Positions 50,872 to 64,000 of a stretch of 64,000 bases of DNA are shown in pieces; positions within the stretch are counted from its first letter, which is position 1, and every line of letters begins with the position of its first letter. Location of the stretch: positions 33,728,001-33,792,000 of the forward strand of contig OX485803.1 in the NCBI GenBank assembly GCA_950295325.1, in the 5' to 3' direction. A program made the position numbers and the translations under genes. This DNA is from Polytrichum commune (taxonomy: Eukaryota; Streptophyta; Polytrichopsida; Polytrichales; Polytrichaceae). A model generated the notes under the pieces. The model was not told the origin of the DNA and searched no databases. It worked only from the letters and a program-made list of their open reading frames with translations.

Positions 50872-51306
50872 TACACTAAATATTGTGTTTAATGTCACTT
50901 CCTATTTGAATTACGCAATGCTACACTCTAACTTTGTAGTATCATGCTTGTGTCATAGGGTATTTTATATCACTATGGTAGCTTTCCATATGACACTTCT
51001 TATGAATAAGTGAACAAAGATTGTCATTGATGATGGATGAGTTCATCGATTGGCCATAACCCTGCCTTTTCTTGTTAGAAACTTGTGATGAAATATTGTC
51101 ATGGATGAGTGCAATTTGGATGAAAAATCACTTGGTAAGTGATAGTAATTGCAACATTGTAAATCTACAATCCCTGAATTTTTTTTACAAGGACAGACAA
51201 ATAATGTTGGGTTAACATTTTGTGTTTGTAACACTACACCACTGTTCACAGTTGGTAATGAGCAAGACAATTACAATTGGTGACACTAAATATCATATTT
51301 AGTGTA
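50872..51306. mobile_element. MITE with palindromic ends, copy C
   Basis: The left end carries tacactaaatattgtgttt and then cctatttgaattacgcaatg as in copy A. The right end at 51283-51306 has ACTAAATATCATATTTAGT. At about 435 bp it is twice the size of the others and may contain another insertion or be a composite. Confidence 0.65.
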
Positions 51307-51546
51307 GTATACCATGTGACATTATGGAATAACACAAAGTTTATATTGCAATAATGATAATAGATACAATGATGACAATGTGATGCATGCGAGCATATGG
51401 TTTGCACTCTTTGGTGGTATATTTTAATGTCAAAACTAATGATATGCGGGAGGTAGACATGATAATAAGGAGTGAGATTTAAATTGAGAACATCCGTTCC
51501 CTAAAGTTTTGGGATGTAAGAAAGGGAGTGACATTAAGGAGGTTTA

Positions 51547-51738
51547 GAGTGTACTTTTATTAACTGTATATGTCATATGTTATCAACAAATGTCAATTTG
51601 GTTGTTTGAACATTATAGAACACTAGCAACTTTAATTGGTAAAAAAATGCATCAATGATAAATTCTAAAAAATGAAAAAAGGATATAGCATTGTGTAAAT
51701 TTGAATAGTAAGTAACTTTTAATATCATATTTAGTGTA
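51547..51738. mobile_element. MITE with palindromic ends, copy D
   Basis: The interior (ttgaacattatagaaca; ggtaaaaaaa; gcattgtgtaaattt) matches copy A closely. The right end retains aatatcatatttagtgta, while the left palindromic end is eroded. Confidence 0.75.
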
Positions 51739-52304
51739 CTTGCAAATGGATTTGAACTAACATGTGGATATTGACTAGCAAGGATGCACCTACATGCTTG
51801 AAAATAGAATGTCACTTCCGAGTAGAATACTTTAGTCATAGCAACACTTAGATGCTTCATAAATGAAAGGATGTTGTGTGCACACATAAGAGAGCAACCA
51901 TCCTCTAGAGGACTTCTCCTTGCCACTAACTACAATCACAAGTTCGCATATAACTGGGATATACACTACATTTTTTTCTTTCTATCGAGGATATGGATCC
52001 CTTGAGCTTTGTGATATTTCTTGGATTTTTCGCTCCATACAATAAATGTCATCATGTAATTTCAAATTTTTATTTCAAAAATTACTTTTAAAGCATTCAA
52101 TGTTTAAATTAATGGATGTGGCATTTTTCATATATGTATACAATTTAGTGTTATTTTTCACACATAATGTGCATGACATTCAATTCTATAAACAATGTCA
52201 GTCTATGCATATTGGCCATCCAAGGCATTACAATACTTATTTGATGTATTTAAGAGTAGACATCATAAAGTCATGTGACGTAATGGTGGGTCAAGTCATA
52301 TCTT

Positions 52305-52308
<4 letters not shown>

Positions 52309-52340
<32 letters not shown>

Positions 52341-52368
52341 TATATATATATATATAGATATATATTTT
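52309..52368. repeat. (TA)n microsatellite
   Basis: Nearly uninterrupted TA repeats with two GA interruptions. Confidence 0.95.
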
Positions 52369-54513
52369 AGGCATAATTGACAACCACAAGTTTGAATGGA
52401 AAGGGTCAAGATATGGGTGCTTTTTGGGTTTGACACGAGAGAGAGAGGTTTCTTGTTGTGTAGCATCATTGTGAATTCTCATGTTTGGAATTTATCATAT
52501 ATATTTGTTTTTTTAATGTTTTTGTGAGTCTAAGTTGAGTGGAATTACATTTCCAAAATGATAATTCCGCTACAATATGATATTCACAAAAAAAATTCGA
52601 TATGTAGAATATTTGTGTGAGAGATTAGTTATCTTCCTTTTGACCTACAATAAGAAATATTTCATATGTTTATCTATAAGCTCCATTTGTAAAGGGTTTT
52701 GCTTTTGACCTTGAAAATACTATATGGGCGTTATAGGTTGAATGGTAAATTTTGGCACGGGGGGGTCACACCCCCTTACATTTTGTAACCACGTGCGATA
52801 ATGGGGTATATTTAATGGGGGGTAGTTATGCACCTCTCGGTATTTTTTCCCTCCCTATTTGTAGATATAAAGTTGCTTTGACATATTTTTAAGCACCCTA
52901 TGTTTATTTGTAATTTTTTAGAGAGACCAATTTTTGGCATCATATTTTTTTTTATAAATCGTACAAGTACACAAATAGTGAACGGAATACTATAGCATTG
53001 CAAAATCAACTATGTGGGCAACAAACGTTCCACACCATCCATCTTATCATTTAATCGGTTTCAATTAGTTATACCAATGCTAAAGCATTCAAAATGCCAT
53101 TCAAAACACAACCAATAACACTTGGAGTTTAGTTAAAAGATTACCAATGAACATGAAGATAACAAAATGTACAAGCTAACATAGACAAGTTGTAAACACG
53201 GATAGAACAAAACAAGAATTATAATCAATTGTCATAAGACATGAAATTTTGCATAATTATCTACTCCAAAACAAAAGATTGCATTCAATTGAAAAAACCA
53301 AATACAAAAATTGAAAACATTTACTTTAATTGTGTTCACAAACACATTCAACCTTGTACCAAATATTTACAATGTGAAGGGTTAGGATATAACTATGCAC
53401 CCTCCAATACATGTCAAGGTACATATCGATATCCTCTATAATGTCATGATAAGACAAAATGTTTTGGAGAGGTTTAACACCAATGATGACAAATAACTAA
53501 AACTAATTGTTGGCATGAGGCGGGCAACCTTTGAAGTCTCCAACCACTCCATCACGTATCCTCCAAGGCAAAGCGCAATCCTCTGAGTCTACCATGGTGA
53601 GGTGCCAAATGTTGTAGCGCATCATCGATCATCTACAAAAGGTTGTTGTAGCAAAAAGGCAATGAATAGAATGTTGGCATATTAGACACTACTAGCAAGA
53701 CAAGTAAAACTAATAACAAAAATTTATGAAGAATGAACTACATTCCAATCTTAATTCTCATAATTTCATGGCTTGAAAACTAGGTTTTTTGAGTGAAACA
53801 CCTGTGTGAATGTTGTGAATGCTATGGAGCAATGAAAAAAGCTCCAAAAAATGTGTCTTACCTACCGCCTTTGTGCCACGCTTCACTACTTCACCCCTTC
53901 ACGCTTCACCAACGCAAGACCTCCTACCCAAACGCTTCACCGCCTTCACGCCACTATGCTTGTCCAAACCCTAAGCCAACCCAAGGGCCGTTGAGAAGTC
54001 ACAATGTTCCTTCCCCCAAAAAAATCCACAACATTTTTCCTCCATACTAACACTTTTCATTCAAATTTGGACAGAATTTACACAATTCTTCATCCAAGTA
54101 ATCAAACCCATAATTATTCTATTGATTCTACTACCCACATTTGGGGGGATCCAATATCTATAATCCTATTTTTTTTCTACTGATTACTAAAATGGAGGAA
54201 TTATTCACCGCCCTATTTTATATGTAATCATGTATGGGACATATTTCCAAAGCTATGGTAGATCTAACGAAGTTATAAATTTTACCCTCAATGAATTAAA
54301 TTGACCCTATTTTTTATCTCACGTGGTTTCTAAAATTCCGATAGTCACCCCCCCGTGAATTTTGGAAGGGTGGACATGGATGCAAACAAATTTCTTTTGT
54401 TTGAAAATTGTGTGTGATGAAGAATGCCACATGTAGCTTCTTTTGAGTACACTATGAATATTTTCTTAAAACATTTTTTTAATTCCATTGCCGACTTTAA
54501 GTTGGAGATTGCT

Positions 54514-54790
54514 TATGTCCCTTGTGATGAACTTTGAAGTGTTCAATGATTAAAGCTTTAACTACCGTTTCAAAGCATGTTCTATACACATAAATTTTAA
54601 ATTTTAGATTTTGACACTAGGACATGTTCTTCACATTTGTAATAGTTGTGGCGGAATAGGTAGTAGGAAATCAAACTACTTGTTTGCACATCCTTATGCC
54701 CTTGTGATGAACTCCAAAGTGCTCAACAATCAAAATCTTAACCACCAGTTTGGGCATGTTCTATACACGTAGATTTCAAATTTTAGAATA
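54514..54790. repeat. Direct duplication of about 100 bp
   Basis: The segment from cccttgtgatgaact (54518) to the 'atgttctatacac..' and 'aaattttaga' blocks recurs from 54699 with about 80% identity, spaced about 180 bp apart. It is non-coding. Confidence 0.7.
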
Positions 54791-55758
54791 ACTAAATTAC
54801 ATTATATATATTGCATCTTCGATTTGACTTGGAACCCCAATGCTTTCAGATGGTCGTTTTAGCACTAAATTCTTTGATTTAGGTTCACATGGAATAATAT
54901 CATGAAACATTTTTATTTCATTAAAATTATGAAATGATTCTTCAAAGTAAATATAAGTACATTTCAATATTCAAATTAATAACTTAAACAATCTCAATGT
55001 CCAAATATAAATTAATACATGTTTGAGATCTCTCTCTCTCTCCACATATATATATATATTAATTTTTTTTAATTTTTTTTTTGTGCTACCTAAGTCATAT
55101 GTCATTGTCAATGGTGGGTAGAGCATTGCAGAACCTATAATTTTGTTTTAATAAGTAACTTCCTTAATCTACTTACAAACATTGAGATACAGATGTCACG
55201 TGATAAAATCACTCTGGAATGCATGGCAAACAAAAGAAGGTTAGTGGGCACCGACCATCTAACTTAGTACGGACTTTTCTTACTTAAAGAGTACGGCCAC
55301 ATCCTTGGAACGGAATTCCCCACGCAAGCCAACCTTTACCGTGATTACAGATGAGGCGATCGAGTTTGAGAAAAACCGGATCAAGTTCAAGATGTTAGGC
55401 AGATTGCCGATCATTCTAGAAAAATAACAAAATTTAATTGACGAAGAAAAACTGAAAGAAATGAACACTGTGAGCAGTTGGACATGGAACACACTTGGAT
55501 GTCTGCCGATTTTGCCCCATTTGGTCCAAATTCTGCATTCATGTGGAGAGCGATCCCACTTATTACATTCAAGGAACTCAGTTAGCTTATACTCATACAT
55601 TGGCCGTTGTCATGAGGGTCCTCGGAAAAGGAGGACACCAAATACCTAGGTAGCATGCCTAGTAAAAATAAAAAGCACATCATAAACCTGGACTCACATT
55701 GATCCCTCCTAGATGCCAGCGATGCGGTCTGACGCAGTGCAAGCCACTTATCACGCGC

Positions 55759-55777
55759 CACGTGTAATGCCACGTCA
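55759..55777. promoter_or_regulatory. G-box and UPR-like bZIP site upstream of SEC24
   Basis: CACGTG at 55759-55764 and CCACGTCA at 55770-55777 (TGACGTGG on the minus strand) lie about 225-240 bp before the SEC24 start codon. The second resembles the bZIP60/XBP1-type element of the unfolded protein response. Function is inferred from sequence only. Confidence 0.4.
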
Positions 55778-55827
55778 TGAGAAATGGGAATGGAGTCTAA
55801 CGCTCACAGGGGACTCAAGGTTTGGTG

Positions 55828-55836
55828 AAACCCTAA
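55828..55836 (+). promoter_or_regulatory. Telo-box near the SEC24 5' end
   Basis: AAACCCTAA, 164 bp before the start codon and probably in the 5' leader or core promoter. Confidence 0.45.
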
Positions 55837-55999
55837 TTCCTGTCGTGCGAACCTCGGAGACACGGAGTCTCTCTCTGCGCTCTGGAGCGAGAGCGAGGGT
55901 GCGACGGATCCACTACGAGTTTGGGGAGGAACTAGGATCGTAAGTCAGCTTTTGTATGTAGAATCATCGCAAGGAATCGGTGGGTGACAGAGTAGAAAG

Positions 56000-58900
56000 A
56001 TGCAGCAGCAGCAGCAAGGAGGGAACCCGGGGTCACCCCGGTTTCCGAACCCTAATACTCCCAATGCTCCGCCACAGTTTTCGTCTTATGGAACTCCCGG
56101 TAAGTTGTGTTTTGATGTGATCCTCGTGCACGAGGCTTGTGTACACATTACTAATGACGCTCTTCATCTTCCTAAAGCAATCGTGTCGGAGATAGTGTGA
56201 ATTTTGGCTCGTGTTTTGATTGTCTTAATAGTGTGTTGTTGAGCTGGTCATGGTGTTCATATGTTTAATGCAATCGTGCTGAATATATGTACTTATAGAG
56301 AGAATTCTGAAAGATTGAGGCCCTAGTGATGATGTACCTGTTTCTGAAATTCGAGGAGATTTATTTTTATTTTGTCATGTGAAGTTAACGTGTTTTAATT
56401 TTCAATGTGTTGTTCGATTTTTATTTTCTTCTTTCTTTCGGAAAGGTTCCATGCAGAGACCCGGACCACCACCATCATGGCAAGGCCGTCCACCAGGTGC
56501 TCAATTTCGACCACATGTTAATCCAGGTCAACCTCCTTCTGGAGGGGTTCCTGGAACTTTAGCAGATGCGCTGCAAAACCCAATTTCTCCACTTCCAGCT
56601 GGTCCTCCATCATCAAGTTCCTACTTCCGACCAGGTGTAAACAGACCATCAGCTCCCCCTAGTGGGTTTCAGCCTTCTCAATCTATGCCACCAATTTCCG
56701 CTCCTCCTCCATTATTTTCTCGTCCCCCACCTCCCATGGCAGGTCCCCCAGGGGGCGGCTTTCACCCTCAATCTTTCTCTACACCTAGTGCATCACCAAT
56801 GGGAATGGGGGCTCCTCCTCCTGCACAAACAATTCCTCACGGGAGTGTTCCGTTTGTTCCGTCAAGTGCACAACCTCCTCATGTAACAGGATCAATGCCT
56901 CCCCCTCAAGGTCCTGGTGGATATCCTCCCTCTGCCCGATACCCTGCTATGTCGGGTCCCCCTAGTTTTTCTGTGCCACCACTATCTGGACCTCCTCCTC
57001 AAAACACGAGGCCGTTGTTCAACAATCCCTCGCAGATTGCTCAATCTCAAGGTCCTCAATTTGGTGGCCCACCTCATCAACAGCAACATCAGTTTAATCC
57101 TGTACAGCAGCAATCAACATCTCCATATGATTTGTCAACTCCGTTATTGAGTTCTCAACCTCAACCTCCTCAGTTCTCGTCAGTGAATCCTCCTAAGTTT
57201 GGAGGCCCCCCATCAAGTCAAGGTTTCTATAGTGGACCTCCACCCTCGGCAATGCCTGGACAGTATGGAGATGGGCAGGGTGGAGCTTTTGCACCCCCAC
57301 CACCTCCCCTAGGTTCTTATGGTGCAACCTTTCAGCAACAAGCACAAGGACTGGTTGAAGATTTTCAATCTCTTTCACTGGTCCCATTACCTGGGTCAGT
57401 GGACAGTACTGTGGACCCAGGTACACTTCCAAGACCACGGGATGATGCAGAGGACATGAATGCAACAGGGAGCCAAAATTGTCATTCTCGATACCTGCGT
57501 CTTACAACTAATGCCATGCCAAATGCTCATTCATTAGTGGCCCGCTGGCATTTACCTCTGGGAGCTGTAGCTCACCCCCTTGCAGAAGCTCCTCCTGGGG
57601 TATGTTATCCAAATTTTAAGGACCTACATTGTGATCATTCACAAATTTTTAGAGCCAGTTCTATACTGACAATCTCTCTAAGTCAAGATTGTTCAGCTAG
57701 TGTTTCTGCACTCAGCTGAGCAGCAATTTTGACATGGGCAATAACCAATGCTGAACTTTTGATTTGATGTCAGTTAAAAGTTTATCACTGTGAATGTGGC
57801 TTTAGTTTGTGCACTGATGATAATAACCTTCTGTAGACCCTGGCTTCAACAATTTGAGATATACAGACAATTGAATTGTAAACCTTGGGCACGTGTGTAT
57901 TGCAGGAGGAGGTTCCAGTGGTTAACTTTGTGGGTACAAGTATCGTGAGGTGTCGACGGTGTCGCACTTATATCAATCCCTATGTCACATTTACTGACGG
58001 TGGACGGCGTTGGCGATGCAATGTGTGTGTTTTGTTGAATGAAGGTGGGTTCCACCCAAGTGAATACTACACACAGAATTGCATGCTTTCTTGCTTGTGG
58101 AATTGGTGAATGCTCTCCCCCTGCTCTAAATTTTGGAAATTGTTGTGCAGTTCCTGTGGAGTACTTCTGTCCTTTGGATGAGAATGGACGACGACGAGAT
58201 GCAGATGAGAGGCCAGAGCTTTCATGTGGAAGTGTTGAGTTTGTGGCTCCCACTGAGTACATGGTGCGGCCACCTATGCCGCCTGTCTACTTCTTTCTGA
58301 TCGATGTCTCCGTATCAGCTGTGAAGTCTGGGATGCTTAAGGTACATAATACTTCCCCCTGGGATTTGTCTCTTGAGATATTCATTATCGGCGCAACATA
58401 TAATGAATAGTAGGTTATGAATCGTGTTCCCTGGGATCTTGAATCAGGATCGGACTTAGGTTGGTTAATGCAGAAGATTTGGATTGGGAGAGGTGGGACT
58501 CAATGTGAATACATTTTGGATAGGATGGAGGTGAGAATAGTGGTTGATTTTTTTACATTCACCATTTGGACCAAAACCATGGGCACTGTGTACAAACAGT
58601 TGTAGTGCAGGATGCCTTGCTTTGGATTATTATGTCAAGGCTTGACTTGAACATGTTCTTCAATTGCAGCAGGCAGAGATTCCTTCGAGTTGTTCAGAGA
58701 ACTATAATGGTTTCTCTTTGGGGGTCATTGTTAGTAAAACTGTCTGCCTTGTCATTGCAGGTTGCTGTTGAAACCATCAAGGACACACTTGACAAGTTGC
58801 CTGGCTATCCTAGAACACAAATTGGATTTGTCACCTTTGACAGCACGCTGCACTTTTATAATCTTAAGGTTGGCTCCTTGCAATTAATCTTTCCTCTACA

Positions 58901-61900
58901 TTTTAGTTGTATTCTTTAGGTGGTACTGCCTCTTTATTTTGCACAGTGATATCTTGGAACTAAAGAGCTAAACGCTGAATAGTGGTCAGTGCATCAGTGA
59001 TTTATTTTTCAGTGATTGTTTCCTATGGTCAGTCTCTTATGGATGCTAAAATATTTTTGTGTTGATGTTGTTGACCTGATCTAATTTACTTCATCTTCTG
59101 CACTTGAATCACTTTCTTGCAAATTAGTTCAGGTGCATTATTGGTATAATTGAACCATGTCTCACCTCGAAATCAAGTTTTGGTCTGACAAAGACTTAAA
59201 TGTTGTCCAAATGACAATGGCATAATATGACCTATTTGAAAGGTATGCACATCCATTACATCTGGAATATATATATATTAATGTACTTCAGTGCAAATCT
59301 CAAGGCTAAGGAGTTGTTTGCCATCGTACGGTGGGTGTTTCAGTCTTCCTTGACGCAACCTCAAATGATGGTGGTTGCGGACCTTGAAGACCCATTTTTA
59401 CCACTACCGGATGATTTGTTGGTGAATTTGTCGGAGTCGAGGGCTGTTGTGGAAGCGCTACTTGACAGCCTTCCTTCTATGTTTGAGAATAATCTCAATA
59501 TCGAATCTGCTCTTGGACCTGCCCTGAAGGCCACTTTCATGATAATGGTATGAATCAAATCTTCCTTCCAATCAGTTGAATAGGTTTTTGAGCAACTTTC
59601 TCTATATACACACATTGCCATCAATTGCTTTGCATATTGAATAATAACATTGTTGTGGAATACGTTGGCATGATCATGCAGAGTCAACTTGGAGGAAAAT
59701 TGCTTGTGTTTCAAAGTACCTTGCCTTCTCTAGGTATTGGACGGCTGAAGCTACGAGGTGATGACCCTCGCATTTATGGGACTGAAAAAGAGCACCAGCT
59801 TCGTGTTACAGAAGAACAATTCTACAAACACATGGCTGCTGATTTTTCCAAGTATCAAATTGGTGTCAACATCTATGCCTTCGCTGAAAGATACACTGAT
59901 CTTGCTTCCCTAGGTAAGCCTTTAGGTTGGGCAGTCCTTTATTATATTCATTCTCTCAAGGTACTCAGGTGAAGGGTCGGCATAGGGTTTGTTTTGTTTT
60001 GGAGGCTGTACAAATTTGGTGCTGGTATATTGACATATTTGTTGTTCTGATCACATGCTATCGTTCATGGTATTTGGAAACAAATTATAGGAGTACTTTA
60101 ATGTATACTGAAGTAGACTAAACAATATCTAATTACCGACCTCCCCTTGACAGGCACCCTAGCAAAATATACAGGAGGGCAGGTGCTTTATTATCCTGCT
60201 TTCCAGGCGCACCTGCATGGGGAAAAGTTTAGCTATGAACTTGCACGTGACCTCTCTAGAGAAACAGCATGGGAGGCTGTCATGCGGATACGTTGTGGAA
60301 AAGGTACTGTGCTATGTGAATGAGCTTACTTTCATATTGGTTATAATAACACTTCTATGGAAGGACCTCTGGTAGATGCAGAAATTTCTTGAGAATGTAG
60401 TGCCTCAATGCTCATTTCATACATTCTAGTTCCTTGAGAATGCCATTTCATTAATTTGTGTGGCAGCTACCTCATCAGCAGAAATATATGCTTTTGACAT
60501 GAAAGTTCTATTAGCTCGTCAATCTCTAATGTTGACCATTTTTTGGTTCAAGGTTATTCATGCAGTGAATGTACTCCACTTGTATTGTCTGCTTTTCAAG
60601 TAGTTTGTTAGAATCTTGTCTGAGATGAGTGTAGTGTTGGCTTCCAGGAATCCGATTTTCATCATTTCATGGACATTTCATGTTACGAAGTTCAGACCTC
60701 ATGGGCCTGCCAGCAGTTGACTGTGACAAGTCCTTTGCTATGCAGCTAGTCCTTGAAGACACTCTGTTGACCACACAGACTGTCTATTTCCAAGTTGCTC
60801 TCCTGTATCCATCTTTCTTGATTTTTATTGGTTTATTGTTTGATTTTAACTATTTAAAATGTATATCTGTTTGTTGTAGCTATATGAGTCAATGAAAGGT
60901 GTTGTGCCTTGTACGTTGTCTAGCATATCCTACAAGTGTTTCACGTCTCTTCAGGGGTAGACATTGCTGTGATTGCTTGTTGAGGTAGTCTATAGTGTGG
61001 AATAGACCTAGTATATTCTATTATAGACTTACTATGACCCCTCCCACTCACTATTGCACCCTTGTGGTTGTGGAGTCTTACACCATCACACACCAACCTT
61101 TGCAGGAATTCTACTTCCTACCTGAAAGGTTGGAAGGTGTGTAGTAGCTAAGGAAATTTCCTTCGAACCTGTTGTGATAGGATGGGTGCGCATTTTATGC
61201 AGTGAAACCCCTGGGAAGCAGGCACTAGAGGTAGACCACTTTTGGACATTGAGGCCCATTCAATATGACACAATTAACTATGCTGCCTGATTTTTGGATC
61301 TGAATGGGTTTCCAGTGAAGGTCCTTGAGGAAGAGACTGTTAGTATAGATAGATTCTCTTCAGTAGCAAAGCAGTGTCAATTTGTTTTCTCCTTTACCAT
61401 TTGTTCCTTTGACTTGGATTCACAGATACACATCATCGACGGGTGAGCGTCGGATAAGAGTCCATACAATGGCCACTCCTGTGGTGACTGATCTTTCAGA
61501 AATGTATAGGTCAGCTGATGTAGGTGCCATTGTTAGTCTCATGAGCAGGCTTGGTAAGTTCTCTCTTCAATCCCATTTACATGTTCTGAAGCACTAGTTT
61601 GGCCTGAGCACAGCCACTGAACTGGTAGACATTCTGAGTCATGTGCTTGAAAAGTCTTCGGGGTTTCATATCTTAATTATCTGCCTCCAAAAGTGTTAAT
61701 GTATCAAAAACACCTGAATCCTTGAGCTTTTGCCACTGATGTGGATATTAATGTCGGGCATTCACAAATACTTTTCACCATTGTTGCAAATAGCTGTTGA
61801 GAAGACTCTGCAGTCTAAGCTGGAAGACGCTCGTCAAGCCACTCAACAAAGGTTGATTCGGAGTTTGCGGGAGTACCGTAACATGTTTGCGGTTCAACAT

Positions 61901-63016
61901 CGAACCTCCAACAGACTAATATTCCCTGGGAGTTTGGAGCTCCTTCCACTCTACACTCTTGCCATCAATAAGAATCTGGCATTGCGAGGTGGCTATGGAG
62001 ATTGCACAGCTGATGACAGGTCTGCAATGGGATTTGAAATCATGACAATGTCTGTGTCACGATTACTCAAGCTACTGTACCCTGCCCTAGTGCGACTAGA
62101 TGAGTACCTCATTCAGGTTTGGCTCTTTTCTTGCAACCTCTTCTACCAGGTGTAATGGTTGAAGGAACACTTTTGTGACATGGTTTGATATTATTCCTAC
62201 ATGCTAGCTCCACAGCACACCCTTCGGGCTTATTATTTACATTTTGGTTCTTTTAAGCTCAACGACCAGGTGTAAGGTTTTTTCTTGATCTCTCAGATGC
62301 AGCATATTTGCTAGCTTGTGGTTCATTGCATTTTCTGGTGGATATTGTTGTTTACAGGGAAGGAAAGCAGATGGCCCAGCAGGATTGCCAGCACCCCTGG
62401 CACTGACATCAGAGAAACTGGACCCACGGGGAGCTTATATGTTGAATGATGGCTTGCGATTTATTTTGTGGCTGGGGAAAGTTCTACCGGCAGATTTTGT
62501 GAAGCAAGTACTTGGGCCTGAGGCTGCATACAATGCTGATTCCTCCAAGGTAGGTCAATATTTCACTAGACTTTATTTGCTTTTAGACCATAGAAATGTT
62601 TAAGCATTAGTGCAGATCTAAAAGGATATTGTAAGTGAGAATGTTGTTAGCAATGCCCAACCAGTCCTAGTCAACATATGGATAGTCAGCTGTTAAGACT
62701 TGCTACATTGACATAGTATCTTCATGCTATGCTTTAGTAAGTGTTCATGCCTGAATTTTGTTGTCTGGCTTTTCCACAGATTGCTATAGTTGAACATGAT
62801 AATGAAGTCTCAAGGCGCTTGATGTCAGCCTTACAAATCCTCAGGGAACGTAATCCAGCTGTGTATCAGCTCTGTACAGCAGTGAGACAGGGAGAGCAAC
62901 CCAGGGAAGGAAATCTTGTGCTCCTCCATTTACTTGAGGACCGAATTGCAGGACAAAGTGGCTATGCTGACTTTGTAGTCCAGACTTATCGACAGGTTTC
63001 ACAGAAAACGTCATAG
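56000..63016 (+). CDS. SEC24: COPII coat protein SEC24
   Basis: The cargo-binding subunit of the COPII inner coat, which works with SEC23 and SAR1 at ER exit sites. Thirteen exons (56000-56099, 56446-57599, 57906-58044, 58151-58341, 58761-58868, 59344-59547, 59682-59913, 60154-60303, 60648-60804, 61426-61553, 61794-62116, 62358-62549, 62780-63016) join in phase to 1,104 residues. Residues 1 to about 360 are a Pro/Gln/Gly-rich disordered tail. Then come the zinc finger (VRCRRC and RCNVC), the trunk ([25 protein letters not shown]), the beta-barrel and helical parts, and a gelsolin-like domain ([18 protein letters not shown]). It ends [15 protein letters not shown] plus a short tail. Introns are all GT-AG. 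The order and motifs match plant SEC24A-type proteins, and no defect is seen. Confidence 0.96.
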
Positions 63017-64000
63017 ATTGCAAGGTGTAGCTATGTTTGTTGCCAGAATCCAGCACATATGTTCTTCCCCTATGACTAGGTACATTTTATCCTCCAAATT
63101 GGCTTTCAGAAACGATGTATGTTTAGTTGTCAATCATGAGATGGGAAATTGTGAGCTTATGAGGTAGAGGTGCACAGTAGTAGTTCTTGTGTCTGAGCAT
63201 GTTCTTGTAGTTGGCTCTGGACATGGTAGTATCCAATAATTACATATACGGGTGCCTTTACAATGCAACCTGTCATCTCTATGTAGAAGAATCAGTCACA
63301 AAGCAACAGGTCAATTCACTGCTTTGGAGCTGTAGGTGTATGTAGTAGCCAATTGAATTGGGAAGATCTTGATCAGTCGAGGGAGATATTCCTTGGCCTT
63401 TTACTGCAGTTCTTAGTCATTTCGTACATATTTTTTACCCCATTGAGTAAGGTACCTCTTGTAGTGGCTGAGGTGTCAATAAACTATCAGCTTGTGAAGA
63501 TATTTTGATGATGAAAGATCCCTCTCTTGTGAGGACAGAACACGATGTTGCTTCTATGTATAACTCGTAATTTTTTCTATGCATTGCTGTACCAACTCTA
63601 TTTTAGTAAGAATATGCAGCACTTTCCTGTATTTCCAGAGTTGTTGTTTTGGATGTTTTCTGGAGTGTTGTAAGTGAAAACATATTATTTTTCCCCCAAA
63701 TTTTCTGCGGACACATGTTATTTCACGCATCTGAGGTGCAGGATAAACTTATCACAGTTATCGCAATTGCACAGGGAAGCACTTTTTTCATTGATTGTGA
63801 AGCTGGGTACTCAGTGCAATGTTGTGTCTGTCTGTGATTGTAACTGGAGCTCTTTCTTACTGAGATTAGACCCCAATGTTTTTATGTGCTCTAACTTTCG
63901 AACTCATTATGTAGTTTTAGATCAATTGTTTGTAGCAGTGGGTCCCGGCATTAATGCTATCCCAATTGTGAAACCTAGATAATGTTCTGCCACCACCCCT
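63017..64000. other. SEC24 3' UTR and flanking DNA
   Basis: Probably the 3' UTR over the first few hundred bases (an aataaac-type signal occurs at about 63479). No gene is recognised to the window end. Confidence 0.5.

Larger units (their letters stand above)
51740..55690. other. Long AT-rich intergenic stretch
   Basis: No gene recognised. It contains a TA microsatellite at 52309-52368, a proline/histidine-rich open frame of low complexity at 53793-54050, a duplicated segment at 54514-54790, and an unplaced minus-strand open frame at 55280-55600. Confidence 0.5.

Noticed and set aside
53793-54050. Proline- and histidine-rich plus-strand open frame
   Set aside because: Low-complexity composition from a C-rich stretch, with no domain or partner exons.
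55280-55600. 106-residue minus-strand open frame upstream of SEC24
   Set aside because: The C-terminal half looks somewhat protein-like, but I could not tie it to a family or to splice sites. It may be an old transposon piece.

Overview
The window is nuclear DNA of a land plant. It carries spliced genes with GT-AG introns of about 70 bp to 1.2 kb, plant-type receptor kinases and a plant TIR-NBS-LRR protein. It also carries a plant telomere-type repeat (TTTAGGG) and nested Ty1/copia, LINE, hAT and MITE relics. I cannot name the species. The receptor and NBS-LRR layouts would fit a non-seed plant, but that is a guess.

Layout. 1-5.45 kb is a transposon graveyard: a decayed LINE 3' end, then a copia pol relic broken by an LTR-like insertion and by a hAT element that itself holds a MITE. 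7.86-8.86 kb (+) is the four-exon gene for ribosomal protein eL34. 10.66-19.70 kb and 24.50-33.29 kb (both -) are tandem paralogous receptor kinases. Each has a signal peptide, malectin-like domain, GDPC motif, four LRR exons, a membrane segment and a kinase domain, with 15 exons in the same order and phase. The first keeps most catalytic residues but is non-RD. The second has an intact reading frame but has lost the VAIK lysine and the DFG aspartate and reads as a pseudokinase. 38.05-42.16 kb (-) is a TIR-NBS-LRR immune receptor gene with one uncertain intron. 46.57-49.08 kb (-) is a six-exon glycolipid transfer protein gene. 56.00-63.02 kb (+) is a 13-exon SEC24 gene for the COPII coat. The gaps hold mostly AT-rich non-coding DNA and several MITE families.

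How the genes relate. eL34, GLTP and SEC24 are housekeeping genes for translation, lipid transfer and ER export. The two receptor kinases and the TIR-NBS-LRR form an immunity- or signalling-type block between them, and transposon insertions cluster in and around that block. Exon boundaries were placed by hand from splice consensus, reading phase and recognisable protein motifs. For the two receptor kinases, eL34, GLTP and SEC24 every phase closes exactly. The TIR-NBS-LRR model is less certain.
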